Source of the DNA: Pseudoips prasinana
Taxonomy: Eukaryota; Arthropoda; Insecta; Lepidoptera; Nolidae
Direction of reading: 5' to 3'
Assembly (NCBI GenBank): GCA_951640165.1
Contig: OX621237.1
Coordinates: 10,664,001-10,728,000 of the forward strand
DNA length: 64,000 bases
The notes below the pieces were generated by a model. The model saw only the letters and a list, made by a program, of their open reading frames with translations, was not told the origin of the DNA and made no database searches. Shown piece by piece: positions 42,714 through 56,600 of the stretch. The position numbers and the translations under genes are program-made. Position 1 is the first letter of the stretch. The number at the start of each line of letters is the position of its first letter.

Positions 42714-44202
42714 CAGTGCGTCAAGAAAGTCGTGAAAATAAATGAGGGCGCCACCATCTGTTACATGGTAACCCCATACACTTCGGCTGAAAAGTCTTGA
42801 TACTTGGATTTTTTTTTAATATTAACTAGCAACTGTCCGCGTCAAAGGTTATGAAAACTAGGGCGTAAGAGAAAAAACAAAACAATATTAACTGTTTATA
42901 ATATTTATTTATTATTCAGAGTCCAAATTATTTGAGTCCAGGTATTCGAACGAACTCCCGAAATGTCGCCTGAAACCCCAGAGTAATCCGACAGGTCGAA
43001 TTCTGCCTCTTCAGATTCACTGGAACCATCGTCGCCTACTGAAAAGGAGTCTGTCTATATCTTGATAAAGAGTTCCTCCACGGGCGAAATACTGCTTTTC
43101 TATTGCAACGACGTGGTCTACACAATTTTTCCATTATTGTGGAGATATTGAATTAAAAGCTTCTTCAGCTAATTTTGCAACGTCTTGACTGCCAACATTC
43201 TTTTCTGCGATTCACTTTGTATGACTCATATATATAACTCTCATCCAAATAAATAATGTTTTTTTTCAGCTCTACGGACAATCTTCTGTTTCAAGTATTG
43301 CTTTTAAATAATACTCGCGTTTTGAGGCAATTGCGGGTTTTTCAATGAGGGCCGTTCTATTTGTTTGGAATTTCTTAAATTTAAAGCCAATTGAAATTAA
43401 AAATTGTCTTAGAAGTTCATGGCTGCCATTAAAACCTAATTCTTCCTTCACCACTACCAATAGTTTTCGTAGTGTAGGTACTTCTTTCTGTACTGTGTAG
43501 AAAAACTTAACTTTTTGCCGTATGGCCCATATAGCAAAATCATCGATCTGTTTCTTAGGTCGCCCTTTCCTATGTTTTCCAGGAGTTACATATTTACCTC
43601 AATTCTTTATACATTCGTCTACTATGCGCCTCACTGTGCTTTCAGATGCACCTGAAACCAATAAAAGCATGTTAAGTAACAATTACCATATTCACATCTA
43701 AATAAATAATACAAAAGTATCAAAACCGTTGATGGTGTAGTATAATTAATAGGTATATTTCGTAACGTCAACTAAATGTAAACAATGCGATAAAACATAT
43801 CAATTATGCTGAAAAATGAATGATTGTCAAGAGATTATAGATTCTTTATTATAGTTTTACATTATAATATATGTACTTACCGGTTAATTTTGCCGTTCGA
43901 CCGTATACATCGTCCAAATTGGAAAGCAACTTTCCCGCTCGAAATTCAGCCATACACTCTTGAAAAGCCGTAAATATGACTTTTCTAGCACCACTCTTAT
44001 AAACATTTTTATTCATTTTTAATCTCTAAACGGTTAAACGATAGAAACAATTCGAAATATCCCAAAATATCCGAGAGCACAACAACAACAATAATACGAA
44101 ATGACAGGTGAAGTACTTAGTATGACCGGTACTTCAGTGTTGCCAATACAAGCAACGAAGTAGTTCCAAAAACATTATTTTCACGACTTTCTTGACAGAC
44201 TG
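42714..44202 (-). mobile_element. Tc1/mariner-superfamily element, internally deleted
   Basis: 1489 bp with terminal inverted repeats CAGTGCGTCAAGAAAGTCG and CAGTCTGTCAAGAAAGTCG continuing TGAAAATAA, flanked by TA (42712-42713 and 44203-44204). The transposase lies on the minus strand (listed separately). Confidence 0.85.
42915..44016 (-). pseudogene. Tc1/mariner-type transposase remnant with an intron
   Basis: From ATG at 44016: MNKNVYKSGARKVIFTAF, GKLLSNLDDVYGRTAKLTG, a GTAAGT donor after 43881, an acceptor before 43651, then ASESTVRRIVDECIKN (helix-turn-helix), a stop, GKHRKGRPKKQIDDFAIWAI, ELGFNGSHELLRQFLISIGF and ALIEKPAIASKREYYL. After a frame change the first catalytic Asp appears in NIIYLDESYIYES. 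The middle of the DDE domain is then missing; the C-terminal acidic tail (GSSESEEAEFDLSGYSG) is present near 43020. The overall architecture resembles the element at 54616-56527, but the two are not close copies. Confidence 0.75.
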
Positions 44203-44651
44203 TACCTACTTATATAATTTTATACAATACAAATTTAATATCTTACTTATTTCTATTTTAACTTTTACATTATAAATACACAATTTGCTGGCTTTGTAAG
44301 CCATTTATATTTTAGAGTGTACAAAACTATTGCGAAATCTATATTATATAATTATTAGTGAAGTTATAAAAAAAGCCCAATATCTGCTTGAAGTCAATAT
44401 AATCTGTGGAAAGTACAAATACAAAAAAAAACGAATGTCAATTGGCTTTCAAAAATGACATTAGGAATTAGGACGTTAAGCGAGCGCGTACCGGTCGTTT
44501 GTATTTATTGTGTGATTAAATTTCGTTTTGTGCACAACTTTTTAAGTTTTCGCCAAAATCTATGCAGCAAGTACAAAACCACGTAGCGGCAAAGGGTAGT
44601 GAAGTGTTACACTAACGTATTTTAAATATAGATAACCTATTAAGGTGCACG

Positions 44652-47600
44652 ATGGCGGACGACGATTTCAGTAAACTTTTGCAACAAGCTGAGCAATTGA
44701 CGACTGAAATCGAGGGCAATGAAGAGCTGCCGCGAGTGGAACGGTCGTTAGGCCAAGTCTTAGAAGCGTCACAAGAGCTGTATTCAAGAGTCATTCAGTC
44801 TGGCGCAAATGATATCCAGGCGTAAGTTTTTCAAAATCTAAATAAACTACAATTGATTTAGTTAATTAACCTAGATATTAGGCTTTTTCTTTAAGACATA
44901 GGCATAGAATTATATATAATTGTTACGTAGTTTTATGATATTTAGTTGTTACTGGTAAAAAATAAATGTTATTTTTATTATGTTCTAGGCATCTTATGTT
45001 TGGGTCGAAAGGTATAGACCTCCAGCAAATATCACAAAAGCTTGAGACACTTAGCTCTAAACGTACTTTTGAACCTCTACAACCAATTGCTGACTCTGAC
45101 ATTGAAAGCTTTCTGAAGAATGAAAGAGAAAATGCTATTTTATCACTCATTGATGAGGTTAACAAAAACGTAAGTTCACTTCAATGTTTTATTGTTGCTT
45201 AATTGCAACCATCACTTTTTACAGTGAGTGATTCAAATGTAAATAGAAAAAATATATATTTATGTCATTTGTATTTAATGTAAAGAATGAATTATGTGAG
45301 ACATTATTTACACACAGCCATTGATCTCAAACTAAGCAGAGCTTGTACTATGTAAACCACAAATCTGATATATTACGTATACTACTTTTCTTTTGTAAAT
45401 ATACTTATAGATAATTACACCCAGACACAGGACAAACATTCATGTTCATGCACACAAATATCTGTCCTAGGTGGGAATCAAACCCATGACCTGCAGCTTG
45501 AAAGGCAAGCATCTACCAACCATGCCTGTCAATATATTTATTATGTGTCAGGAATCTGGTTTACATAGTACAAGCTTTGCTCGGTTTGCAATCAGATGGC
45601 CGTGTGTGAATAATGTCCCAGGATAATATTATTAATGTACCAAATCCATCCATCATCCACCTGTTTTATTTAAATTTGTCTTAAACACTATAATTGCATT
45701 TCTATAACCACTTTCAGTCACTTCAAACAACAGAGGACCAAAAATGGGAGCACATGCTTTCAGAATGGAATAGGGAAAAGATAAAGTTAATGAATGCTAT
45801 GATTGGTCCCTCACAAAACTGGCTGGATCTTAAACGGACACCTGAACCACCCAGCATTGCAGATACTCCCAAAAAATTTGGACATTCAATGCTTGATAAC
45901 ATTGAGGCAGCTTATGCCAGACAAGTTCTTCAGTACAATAAACTAGTCTTCCAAGGAGCTAAGTCAAGGACAGCTCTACATCAGAAGTTTGCACAAGTTG
46001 CTGAAGAGTTCAATGATCCTGTAAGTTGGTTTTATTAACAAGTTCCTTGTTTATAGTACACTTATATAAATCTCTTAGCTTAGATAATTATATGATAAAT
46101 GATTCTAAATCCATTTTATTTATGGTTATCCACATTATCTTCTCATGGTATTGCCAATGTGTAATAATAAGATTTTCATATACATTAATGATATTCTAAA
46201 TGGTGGAAATTGAATGGGTATTTGCATGACAGGCCTATAACATTAGTAGATCGGAACGAGGAATGAGACGGTGAGGGAGGTCAACTGTGGCAGTTCCTCA
46301 AGGATCTGTTTTGGGGCCCTTGCTATGGGATCTGGCATAAAATGCAGTGTTGAGTATCAGTGTACTCCCTGGCGTTAATTGCATGTTTTATGCTGATGAC
46401 ATTCTTATACCAGTTAGGGGGAGAAACTTCGAGAAGACCCTTCAGTTCGCAGAGTTGGGGTTGCTTTGTCATAGGTACAATCATTATTGGTCTGGGCAGA
46501 TATTGATGTGATATGTATGATACTAAAAGAGATCACACCTTGTGATAAGGCCTGGAAGAGATCACACCTTGTGATAAGGCCGCCATTTGTACTGTAATTT
46601 ATTTATGTTGTCAGTTTGTACTGTTTCTTGAGGTGTACAATAAAGAGTTTTATCTATCTTTATCTATCTATCTAATATAGACCAATGCAAGTAGAAAATT
46701 ACATAACTTTATTGGTTTATTATTGTGAGAGAGTATGTGTATAAATGAATTATGAATAAAATATAGATTTGGCTATTTATTTGATAGATCAGGACAGTAT
46801 GTCATATAACATACAAGTAATATTTACATGATTTAATTGTAACTCTGAGGTGTGTAATTGTAGAAAGTAAAAGAAATGTGGGAGATCATCAAGACAATGG
46901 CCAACATTCCTGCTCTAGTGAGAGATGAAGACCCTCTGAAGGTCCGAGGCAATCCAACAATACAACAGTGCTTAGTAGCACAAGGAAAGAAGTATTTGGA
47001 AAAAAGGTATTTCAATATTTATTATACTAAGATAACTAATTGTGCTAATATCTTCAAGTAAGCCAGATGTACATTGCTAGACAAAGATCTCTCCAAAAGA
47101 CTACCACAATGCAGTTGTGTCTATCATTTGGTTGGATATGCCATAATTGCCTTGCTTGGTAATCAGGTTGGCAAGCGCAGTATGAAGGTTGTAGAAAACA
47201 CACATGCTGCTGGATGTTCTGTGGGAGATATTCCTTCTCTTGTAGATTTAATATGCTTTGTCCATATCAGCCTGTGGTTTAAATTAATATCCAGCATTTA
47301 AGAGAATCCGTGTGGTGCAATATTTTACCTGGGAGTTTTACTGGAGGACAGTCTCCAGGTCTTAGTGAAAATGTCGTAAATGCATTGTTTTTTTTTTAAA
47401 GACAACGCCAGCACTAGGGATTCTATTCCCTGTGTCGCGGGGTACTTTACAAACGTATAATAGATGCACACAAATTACCTCCAGACTCAGAACTCACTAT
47501 TTATGGGTCATACAAATAGCTTTCCGGCGCGGGACTCGAACCCGCGACATGAAGCGGCGAGGCGACTATCTTAGCCGCTGCGCCACACAGATTTGTTCAC

Positions 47601-50600
47601 ACAGTTTCCTTTATTCGCCACATACATAACCAATAGCTGATATTAATTCATGCTAATTTCAGCTTTTGAATACTACCTATATGCTGGTCAGAGTAATAGA
47701 GATACTGTCGGCGGATCTCGAACTAGCACCGTCTAACAATCCAGTACAAATTAGTTCTTTAGACTTATCTAATGTTATGCATTTTCATTTTTATAGATAC
47801 AAACAATACATGGGCGACGTGGTTCGTACGAACCCTGCGGCTGCCATGCGAGGCGGAGAGCCAGGCACTTACCCTCTTGTTCGTGGATTTGTTGGCCTCC
47901 GTCTACAAGGACAGAACATACAAGTATTAAGTGATGGCATTATAGATGAGAGACCCCTCTGGCCAATGGTGTATTATTGTTTGAGAAGTGGTGACGCTAA
48001 TGCAGCACTCCATTGTTTACGCAAGGCTGGGTAAGTTTGTAGTATATAAAGATACAATAATTAGCGTCAAATCTTTATGCAAGAAAGAATTCAGTCAATA
48101 AAATAAAAGCTATAAATTAAAATTTTATTACTTCTTAGGTAGGACATACACTAAATTTATAGGAAATCCTATTGCATAATAAAATAGCAGATAACATCCA
48201 AACACACTTCCAAAGTGACAATCTGCACAGTCATACGATATATTAATTATAAGGAGGAAATCAAAGAAAATTATCAGATCTTGGTTTCCTTTTAACTTTG
48301 CACAAAGGAACATTAAAAGACCTAAATATCAATGTACAATGCTTACACTAAATTAAACTGTATTGGATGATCTTACAGTATTCTAAAAATTTAATATAAG
48401 AATATGCAGATTACAGAAAGTTTGGAAATTAAACATATTTCAAGACAGTGTTTAATTGTTTTTTCGAAAAACCAATACCCTTGCATATTTTAAATAGTAT
48501 GTGATAAAGTAACTGCACATGCTAGTGCATGGCCTTAAAGAAAGATCATTTTCACATTCCTCATACTTCCAGTCGAGATCACGAAGAATTCATAACTGCA
48601 TTGGAGGAGTACATAAAGAATCCAGAGAAGCCTCTCAGTGATAAACTGCAGACTGCTATAAACTTCCAGTACAGAATACAAATCCGCAACTCCACAGACC
48701 CATATAAAAGAGCTGTAAGTTAACATTATTACTAAAAAGATTTTATATTTTGATAAGACAATTTATTTTCTGTAATTGCTTACATCATTTTTCAGGATTT
48801 CTTAGCCTTTCTAAGCTATGCCTTCTTAAAAAATGACTTAATATCTGTTGGTTCCTAGATTTGTCTTATAGGTCTAAAAAGGAGAATGGATATTTAAGAA
48901 ACTGATTTGATGGAACACAGTGAACCTGTCGGCAGCCATACGGATGTTGAGTGTGTCGAAATACGGACTCAGGTCTTTCATATTGTCAATAGTCACAGAT
49001 TGTTATTGATATGCTACTATATAGCTTCACCCATTTTGCAAAGCAACAACAAGCTACATTATAATTTCATCTCCAAACAATATTATTCAAGGATAAATAA
49101 TTATTTATTTCCCTGTTGTAATGGTTAGGTATATTGTGTGATCGGTTGCTGTGATTTGAGCGACGAGCACTCAGAAGTCGCGCGCACGGCCGACGACTAC
49201 CTGTGGCTCAAGCTTTCCTTCATTAAGTCCCGCGCGAACAACGAGACAGAGTCATTCTCCTACTCAGACTTGCAGAAGATGATTCTAGAAGAATACGGTA
49301 AAATTTGTTTTTGTCACAAAGTATGTATATTTTGTTGTAAGAAATGCAGCATAACATTATCTCGTGATGGAAACAAAGCCCACCTTGACGAGTATGATAC
49401 TTTCTTTAAATAGAATAAAAAGTTAACCAGTTGTAATAGTTAAAAGAAACACTTGAAATTAATGGTGGTCTGATTCAATGTTAGGGCAAAAACGTAAATG
49501 TACATTAATTTATAGATTTAACTTCCTTCTTTGAGAAGAAGTGTATAATAATGTAATCTTATTAAAATGGTTATAAACCATTTAGACTAATGGATAAATT
49601 GCACTTGCATAAATAATTTTCACTGCATCTTTAACAAACCAATATTATGTTTGCCTATTCGCCTGCAAATAGATCACATCTTGGACTGTAAGGAAGAATA
49701 TAATTTAAAAATTGATGAGCTAAATAATTTACTTTTTGAATGTATAATAAAATTTTGTTTTGCAGGTGAAACACACTACCATGCCTATGAAAAACCAGTT
49801 GTATACTTCCAAATGTTAACCCTGACCGGACAATTTGAACCAGCTATAGAATTTTTGTCTAGGATACCCAGGTATAGTTCAATATAATAATAACAATGTC
49901 CTACCAATGAGGATTTTTTTAATATTGTCATATATTTGTTAGGTTTTGTCATATGTTTGTTATATTTCAATATGTTTCTACTTCTGATTCTAATTCTGTA
50001 GAAAAAGAATGATGCTTTACAGCGTTGACAATAGCAAGCAATATCTTGTATAATGTCTCCAATATATGGTTGAACTAATATAGTATAATGTTACACATTT
50101 CAACTGTTATTTCCAGATTTCAAGTACATGGTGTCCACATGGCTCTTGCACTTCACGATGTCTACATGCTCGGGACTCCGCGTAATGTACAAGCTCCACT
50201 TTGTAAGTTATTATCATCTTTCTATATCTATCTATATATTATGTATAGTGTAAACGTACGGAGTTGATTTTGGGACTTTTCCGTTAAAAGAAATTTCTCA
50301 ATATCAGCCCGAAGTCTGGAAGTTGGCGGTATTACACCCCCGTGCCTCGGAGAGCACGTAAAGCCGTCGGTCCTGTACCTGATCTCTTTCCGGTCCTATA
50401 TAATATGTCCTGCGCAATTGGCTAATCTCCATTGAGATTGGCCGCCGTGGCCGAAATTCGGCCGGGAAGACATCAAACGTATGGAGCGTATCGAAGCAGT
50501 AGTAGTATAATTAAATATATATAAATATATATATTTAAAATTATTAACTTGATTAAGTAGAAAACAATCTTAGCTTATTAGTTGATTAATGAGTATCTCA

Positions 50601-53600
50601 GAAGAAAGCCAGTTGGCCATTTATCGTGAAAATCATTGTGGAAATGTAAAAGGCCTCTTAATGTTCTATTGTCAAAGACTTTACGATTATGTTTAACATT
50701 GAGTTCTCAGTTGGTCCATGCGTGTGTGCATGTATGTGTATCAAACGCATAGTGTGTGTGTCAAACGTATGGTAGTCTAATTTATTTTTATTATTGTATA
50801 ACTTTCTGTACTCCTTCTCCATATCGACGCCGTAGAGTGAAAACCTCGGAAGTGATCACAAGCACTTCCGAGGTAGATACAGCAGACTGAATGCGATAAC
50901 GAACAACGAGTTTCAAATCAAATCAAATCAATCGTTTATTTGCAAGAACATGGTACAAAATAGATGTTACATAATTTAATATATTCACATATTCTGCCTC
51001 ATAATTATGGCGTGCAAATTTTATTGTTCTTAATTATATTATTATTACATTATACAATTTAACAATTAACAAATTATTATCAGTCTTATTAACTTATTTA
51101 TTATTCATAGTATATGTAATTTTATCATTTAGGTATTCTTATACCCCGTAATATCCCTTCTCTATTAGCAACTCAAGTAACCGTTTTTTAAACAATGTAT
51201 TTGGTAAGTCAATTAAATTTTGCGGTAGGTGATTGAATATTAGAATACACATGCAATATACATTTCGTCTATATAATTCTAATTTTATGTTTGGCAATCG
51301 TAATCTATTTTTGTGCCTGGAGCGACTATTTTCATGTTCACAAAATTTTTCAAAAAGTTTGGGATACTTTTTAACAAATAGGCAAATTTCGAATATGTAT
51401 AAACATGGTACCGTTAATATTCTATGTTTCTTAAATAAAGAAACATAGAATATTATTTCTCACATATTATGATCGAAAATGGCGTTAGGAGTGTCAGAAG
51501 CTCAGTGAATTCGATTCAAAATATGCGTTTCGAGGTTTTCTTTCAAAAACATGCAAAGAAGCTAATTTAGTTAAAATTTTACATTCGTGGTTTTCACTCT
51601 ACGGCGTCGATATAGACTTTATGTGCCAAATGTTACACTCTGGCGTTCGCGTAATTTTCTTAAAAACAATGATTTTGCTTCAGGTTTTAATATAATCCTT
51701 ATTAAAATTTTCTTTTCTTGCAGTGTCCGTGGACACGGATGATCCCGCACCGCTTCGGCGCCTAAATCTGGCTAGACTGTTACTCCTATACGTCAGAAAG
51801 TTTGAACTCACCGATCCATCAGATGCTCTACATTATTACTTCTTCTTGAGGTAAGTTAGTTTACTACCGACAATATAATGAAGTAAGAAAAATACATGCA
51901 TTCCTTTTTTTATTAAAGACAACGCCCGCACTAGGGAATCTAATACCTGTGTCGCGGGATACTTTACAAAAATATAATAGTAATAGACGAACACAAATTA
52001 CATCCATTGTCATCGTCTAAAACTCAAGTAAATATCGACACAATTTGTTTTTTAAATATTTTTTAGTTTAACGAGTATAAAAGAATGAAATAGGTACATA
52101 CATGTATGGTTAAAATAAAAAAAATTGTTCATATATGTCGGCACTATTCACAGCTTATGAACATGTATTTAAAAAGTTTTGTAATGTTTTGGCAATTTTG
52201 CTATAATTATTGTGGTTAAGGATTTCGGTAAGCTGACTTCCATAATTTAGTTTCGAATAATGGAAACTCTTGGATTAAGTCTAAAATGTACGTAAATAAT
52301 TTAGTAGCCTATTTACATATAACTATTAATAAAACTGTGTTATATTTTAGAAATTTAAAAGATCCGAGTGGAAAGAACTTATTTATGTGTTGCTGTACCG
52401 ACCTGGCGCTGGAAAGTCGTGACTATGATTTGCTTTTCGGTCAAATGGATGCCCAGGGAACCATTCGGAGCCCTGGGTTACTGGACCAGTTCAATAACAC
52501 TCAAATTGATACCAAGGTACGCATTATCTTTGAACTTTATTATTTTATGTTGATGACAAAACTCTTTATTGTACACCAAATGATGTCAATAAAAACCGGT
52601 TGCACGAGTCGAGAATCGGACTTAATTTTGTCTATCTATTACGGTTCACGAGATACAGCTAACTGGCAGACAAACGGACGGAAAACTTTGGTGCGTTCAG
52701 CACTTTGTGGGCGAAAAAAAAGCGTGATACTCGCACCATCGTCACCGCACTCTTCCCATGAGCCATATGTATGTTGTGTATATATGTACATATGTAGATA
52801 TACCTCTGTGCGTTATAAGTTTTTTTCAAGACACACAAAGCAGACCTATTGAATCCAAAACACGAGGGTGTTGAGGACTACCTTTACTACCACGCCACAC
52901 GTTCAGTCACATGAAGTCACATTGGCCTATCGCACAATATGATCTGTTCCTCTTAGAATAATTGCTGCAAAAGGCTACCCACTCCAAAAAAATGTTTTAT
53001 TTTTAATGTTTTATTATCAAATAAAAAAATAGTGAGAAGATCCTTCCAAATGAACCATCCCGAAAGACAAGAATTTCAGAAAATATTGTTTAAAGTGTCC
53101 ATAAACTTAGGACTCGATAAAGTTCAAATCAATTTTATTTATTATTGTCTTGCAGGTGATAGCTCTCAATCTGGCTGAACAATTAGTGACTAAAGGGCTA
53201 TTTGAAGACGCCATTACGATATATGATATTGCTGGGGTAAGTAGCATTAATTTTAATTACTTAATATAACTTTTATTGACTATTATTAATGTAACACAGA
53301 ATTTAAAAAAACGAATGGATTTTTTTCAGTCGAGCCAAAGTTGTTTCTGATTTCTTTCACACTACTAAATCAATTTTAAATAATAATATCCTGGGACATT
53401 ATCTAAACACGGCCATCAGATCCCAAACTAAGCAGAGCTTGTACTATGGATGGAAACCTGATAGCTAATATACTACTTTATTTTTGTAAATTCATACATA
53501 TATAGATAAATTACCCCTAGACTCAGGACAAACTTTATGCAAACAAATATCTGTCCTGGGTATCCTACCCACGACCTCCGGCGTAAAAAGCAAGCATTTG

Positions 53601-56600
53601 CCAACCCCGCCAACAGGCCCGTCGCGTCGGTATATTAGAGGAAATGTAAATGTCATTTACGCTTCTCTCTAAGATAAATCGTTTGGAAAAGACTAGGCAT
53701 ACATAGAATTGTTAAACTACTAAAACTGAACCGGGCACATATATAGACGGCAATTAAAAAAAAAATCTTGAGGGTCTACATGCTTCGGAGGGCACGTTAA
53801 GCAGTCGGTCCCGGTTGTTGTCATTAGACAACAATCGTTAAGTCATGTCAGGTGCCTTCTGGGCGGATTGAATAATTCTGACACTAATGTAACCACTGCC
53901 CATACGCTAAGTAGTAGGTACAACTAAAGATGGCCTGACTTTTTGCAAAATGAATAGAAATTTAGAAAAAAATGTAATGATATTCAAATTAATTAGTATT
54001 ATAATGAATCGAGGTACGTTCCTTAAAATGTAGTTAGTGGAATTTGAGAGATATGCTTTTTTACCAAGACGAATCTAGTATTGGTTAAAACTTATTGGAA
54101 AAATTAAATTTTGTATATTTCAATGTATGACTATTTCAGAACTTGGAGAAGGTGCTGGAGTTGTTCTGCGTACTGTTAGCGCAAGTGGTGAACAGTGGCG
54201 GCGGCGCGGGCGGGCTGCGCGGGCGCCTGGCGCTGCTGGCCGAGCACGTGTCGCGGCGCCTGCGCTGCGCCGACGCGGCCGCGCTGCCCGCCGCGCTGGT
54301 CGAGGCGTACACCAAGTTGTGCAAACTGATGACCTTCTTCGACCAGTTCCACAGCGAGAACTATGACGGCGCTCTTGAGGTGAGCTCGACTCTTACTTAT
54401 TAGCGATGTAATTTACCGTAACGGTAATGTTGTAATGTGGTATCGGCGACGAATATCACTACCCAATCTCATGCCTTAAACGTCGGCTCGAGGGAATATC
54501 TACCAGAAGATTCTCGCCATTCTTGGAGGGGGGTTTTGCAGCAGTGGACGTCATTTGGTTGATATGATGTTAACCTCTGTTATAAAGAACGAGGTTATCA
54601 TTTCAACTGTAAGTATAAGCCCCGCAAGTTGATATTGCGATGGAACCTTGTCACAATAACAGCTGCGTGACGTCAACTTTCGCAAGAAAGTATAAACAGC
54701 AAAAATATTTTACAGTTTAATTTATGTGTTAGAATTGAATGAACTTGTCTTACCTAGGTAATATAATATATGTGAAATAAGTCTTGTATATTTGATATTT
54801 TTACATCTATAAATCTCTTAACCAATTTTAATGGACATCTAATCAATAAAACTAAGTAGGTATTTTAAAAAATACATGTTTATTAATACAATCAATGTTT
54901 ATTAATTTAATAATCTGAGGCTAAATCTTCGATTCCACATATGTCATCATCAGAGTTCGTTTCCGAGTCCTTTGTGTCAGATTCACTGTCGTCAGCCGTA
55001 TTAATTATAAATAATTCGTCCGTTATTCGGTCTTTACGCCAGTATTCTTCTTTTAGCCTCTTCACGTGATTGACTTCTTTTTTCCAGTCATCTGGAGTTA
55101 TTGACGCTAACGCCACCAAAGTCAATGATTCAATTTTACTTTCTAATTGATCTACATTTTTTTCTGAAACTCTCTGTTTGACTAGGTTCCAAATATACTC
55201 AATAGGATTGAGGTCGCAGTTATATGACGGTAATCTTACTACCTCATGTCCATTGTCAGCTAATAATTTGTCGATTTTATAATTTTTCGGCGGCTTGTGC
55301 TGTTTTATTAACAAGTATAACTCCGGCTTCGTAGAACTATTTGAAAATTCTATGTTGTGAGCTTGAAGCCACTCAACCATAACTTGTTTTAGAGAATTCA
55401 TATTAGGTGGTTTATTTTCTTCCTTACTGTGATAAGGGGCGTTGTCCATCACAATAATGGAATTTGATGGGATATTGGGTATCAGCTTTTCATTCAGCCA
55501 CTTTGTAAAATTCTCAGCGTTCATCTGATCGTGATAGTCCCCGGTTTTTGTGTCCGCCTTAAACATTAGAAGTGAATTATTTACAAAACCGGTTTCACGT
55601 CCCGCGTGAACAATAATCCATCGGCGGCCAGGGCTATCATTCCTAGTCACTCCAACATCGGTTGGTGTTTGCTAACATTTTTTGACTGTTTAGTGAGCGT
55701 GTATCCACGTTTCGTCTAGATAAATTACTGGTTTTTTATTTGTACCTAGCAAGTCATTGTCTCTTATACGGCGTAAATATTTAGCCCTCCACGCTCGAAT
55801 TTGGGGTCTTTCTATTAAAGCCAGTCTTTTCTGATAGCATCTTTTAAATTTATATCCTAAATCACTTTTGATTATTTTTCGTAGCGTGAAACACTTCCTG
55901 TATAATTAAGCTCTGCTTTTGCAGCTGCCATGATTTTCCGCATTGTCGGTATTTCTTCTTAATGATGTTAAAGAAAATCCGTCAAAATATTCCTTTCTAC
56001 GTCTCTTTGCTTTCGTAGGAGTTTTCATTTTGCTGCCACTTGCTGTTACAGATTCATACTCTCGACGTAATTTTGTTACTGTATTTTTTGCAACGCCTGT
56101 TGCACTCGCCACACGTTCCGTCACTTTAGCGGAATTTTGAAAATTATTTAAAATGTCCGTCACAAGTTGCTTCGAAATTAGCATCTCCCCAGTAGTGTCC
56201 GAAGCATTTTTTAGGGCACAGGTTATATTTTGTATCAATAACTTAGCGTCTTCTTTCTCTTTTACAAAGTAATTGTCCACTTTAATTATTATTTCACGAG
56301 CACGGCTTTTAATTACTTTCTTACTCATTTTCACAAAATAATTAAAATAACAAAACTTAACAACAATAAAACAGGATAACGAAAACAAAAAGCTATAACA
56401 ATATAAGTAAGTAAGAAGTCAGAGGTACTCAATACGCGTACGCGCTGGCTGTCGTTGCGAACGGTACTGACGCTTCGAATACGTCACCAAGATGGCCGCC
56501 AATCGCAATATCAACGTGCGGGGCTTATATAGGGTTATATGTTACGTGATTTCTCAGTTGCGGGTGAACTGGTTTTGATATTTTTTATTCGATTGAAAAT

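Larger units (their letters stand above)
39255..44651. other. Intergenic region between UPF2 and NUP93
   Basis: 5.4 kb with no host gene. Contains a decayed R1-type RT (39915-40545), a weak MITE-like pair with ends CACGGAACAAAAA (about 41323-41413), a repeat pair GCAACCACGGTTGCAG / GCAACTGTGGTTGCAG (about 41534 and 41574), a SINE fragment (42608-42711) and a mariner-type element (42714-44202). The last 450 bp must hold the NUP93 promoter; GC-richer sequence at about 44480-44505 stands out. Confidence 0.5.

Noticed and set aside
47666..47796. Upstream extension of NUP93 exon 5
   Set aside because: The frame happens to be open, but the ATTTTTATAG acceptor at 47796 gives the phase required by exon 4 and the conserved protein; the extension has no similarity to Nup93.
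54127..54366. Alternative Arg/Ala-rich ORFs over NUP93 exons 13 and 14 on both strands
   Set aside because: Shadows of the GC-rich exons; only the frame in phase with the neighbouring exons gives Nup93 protein.
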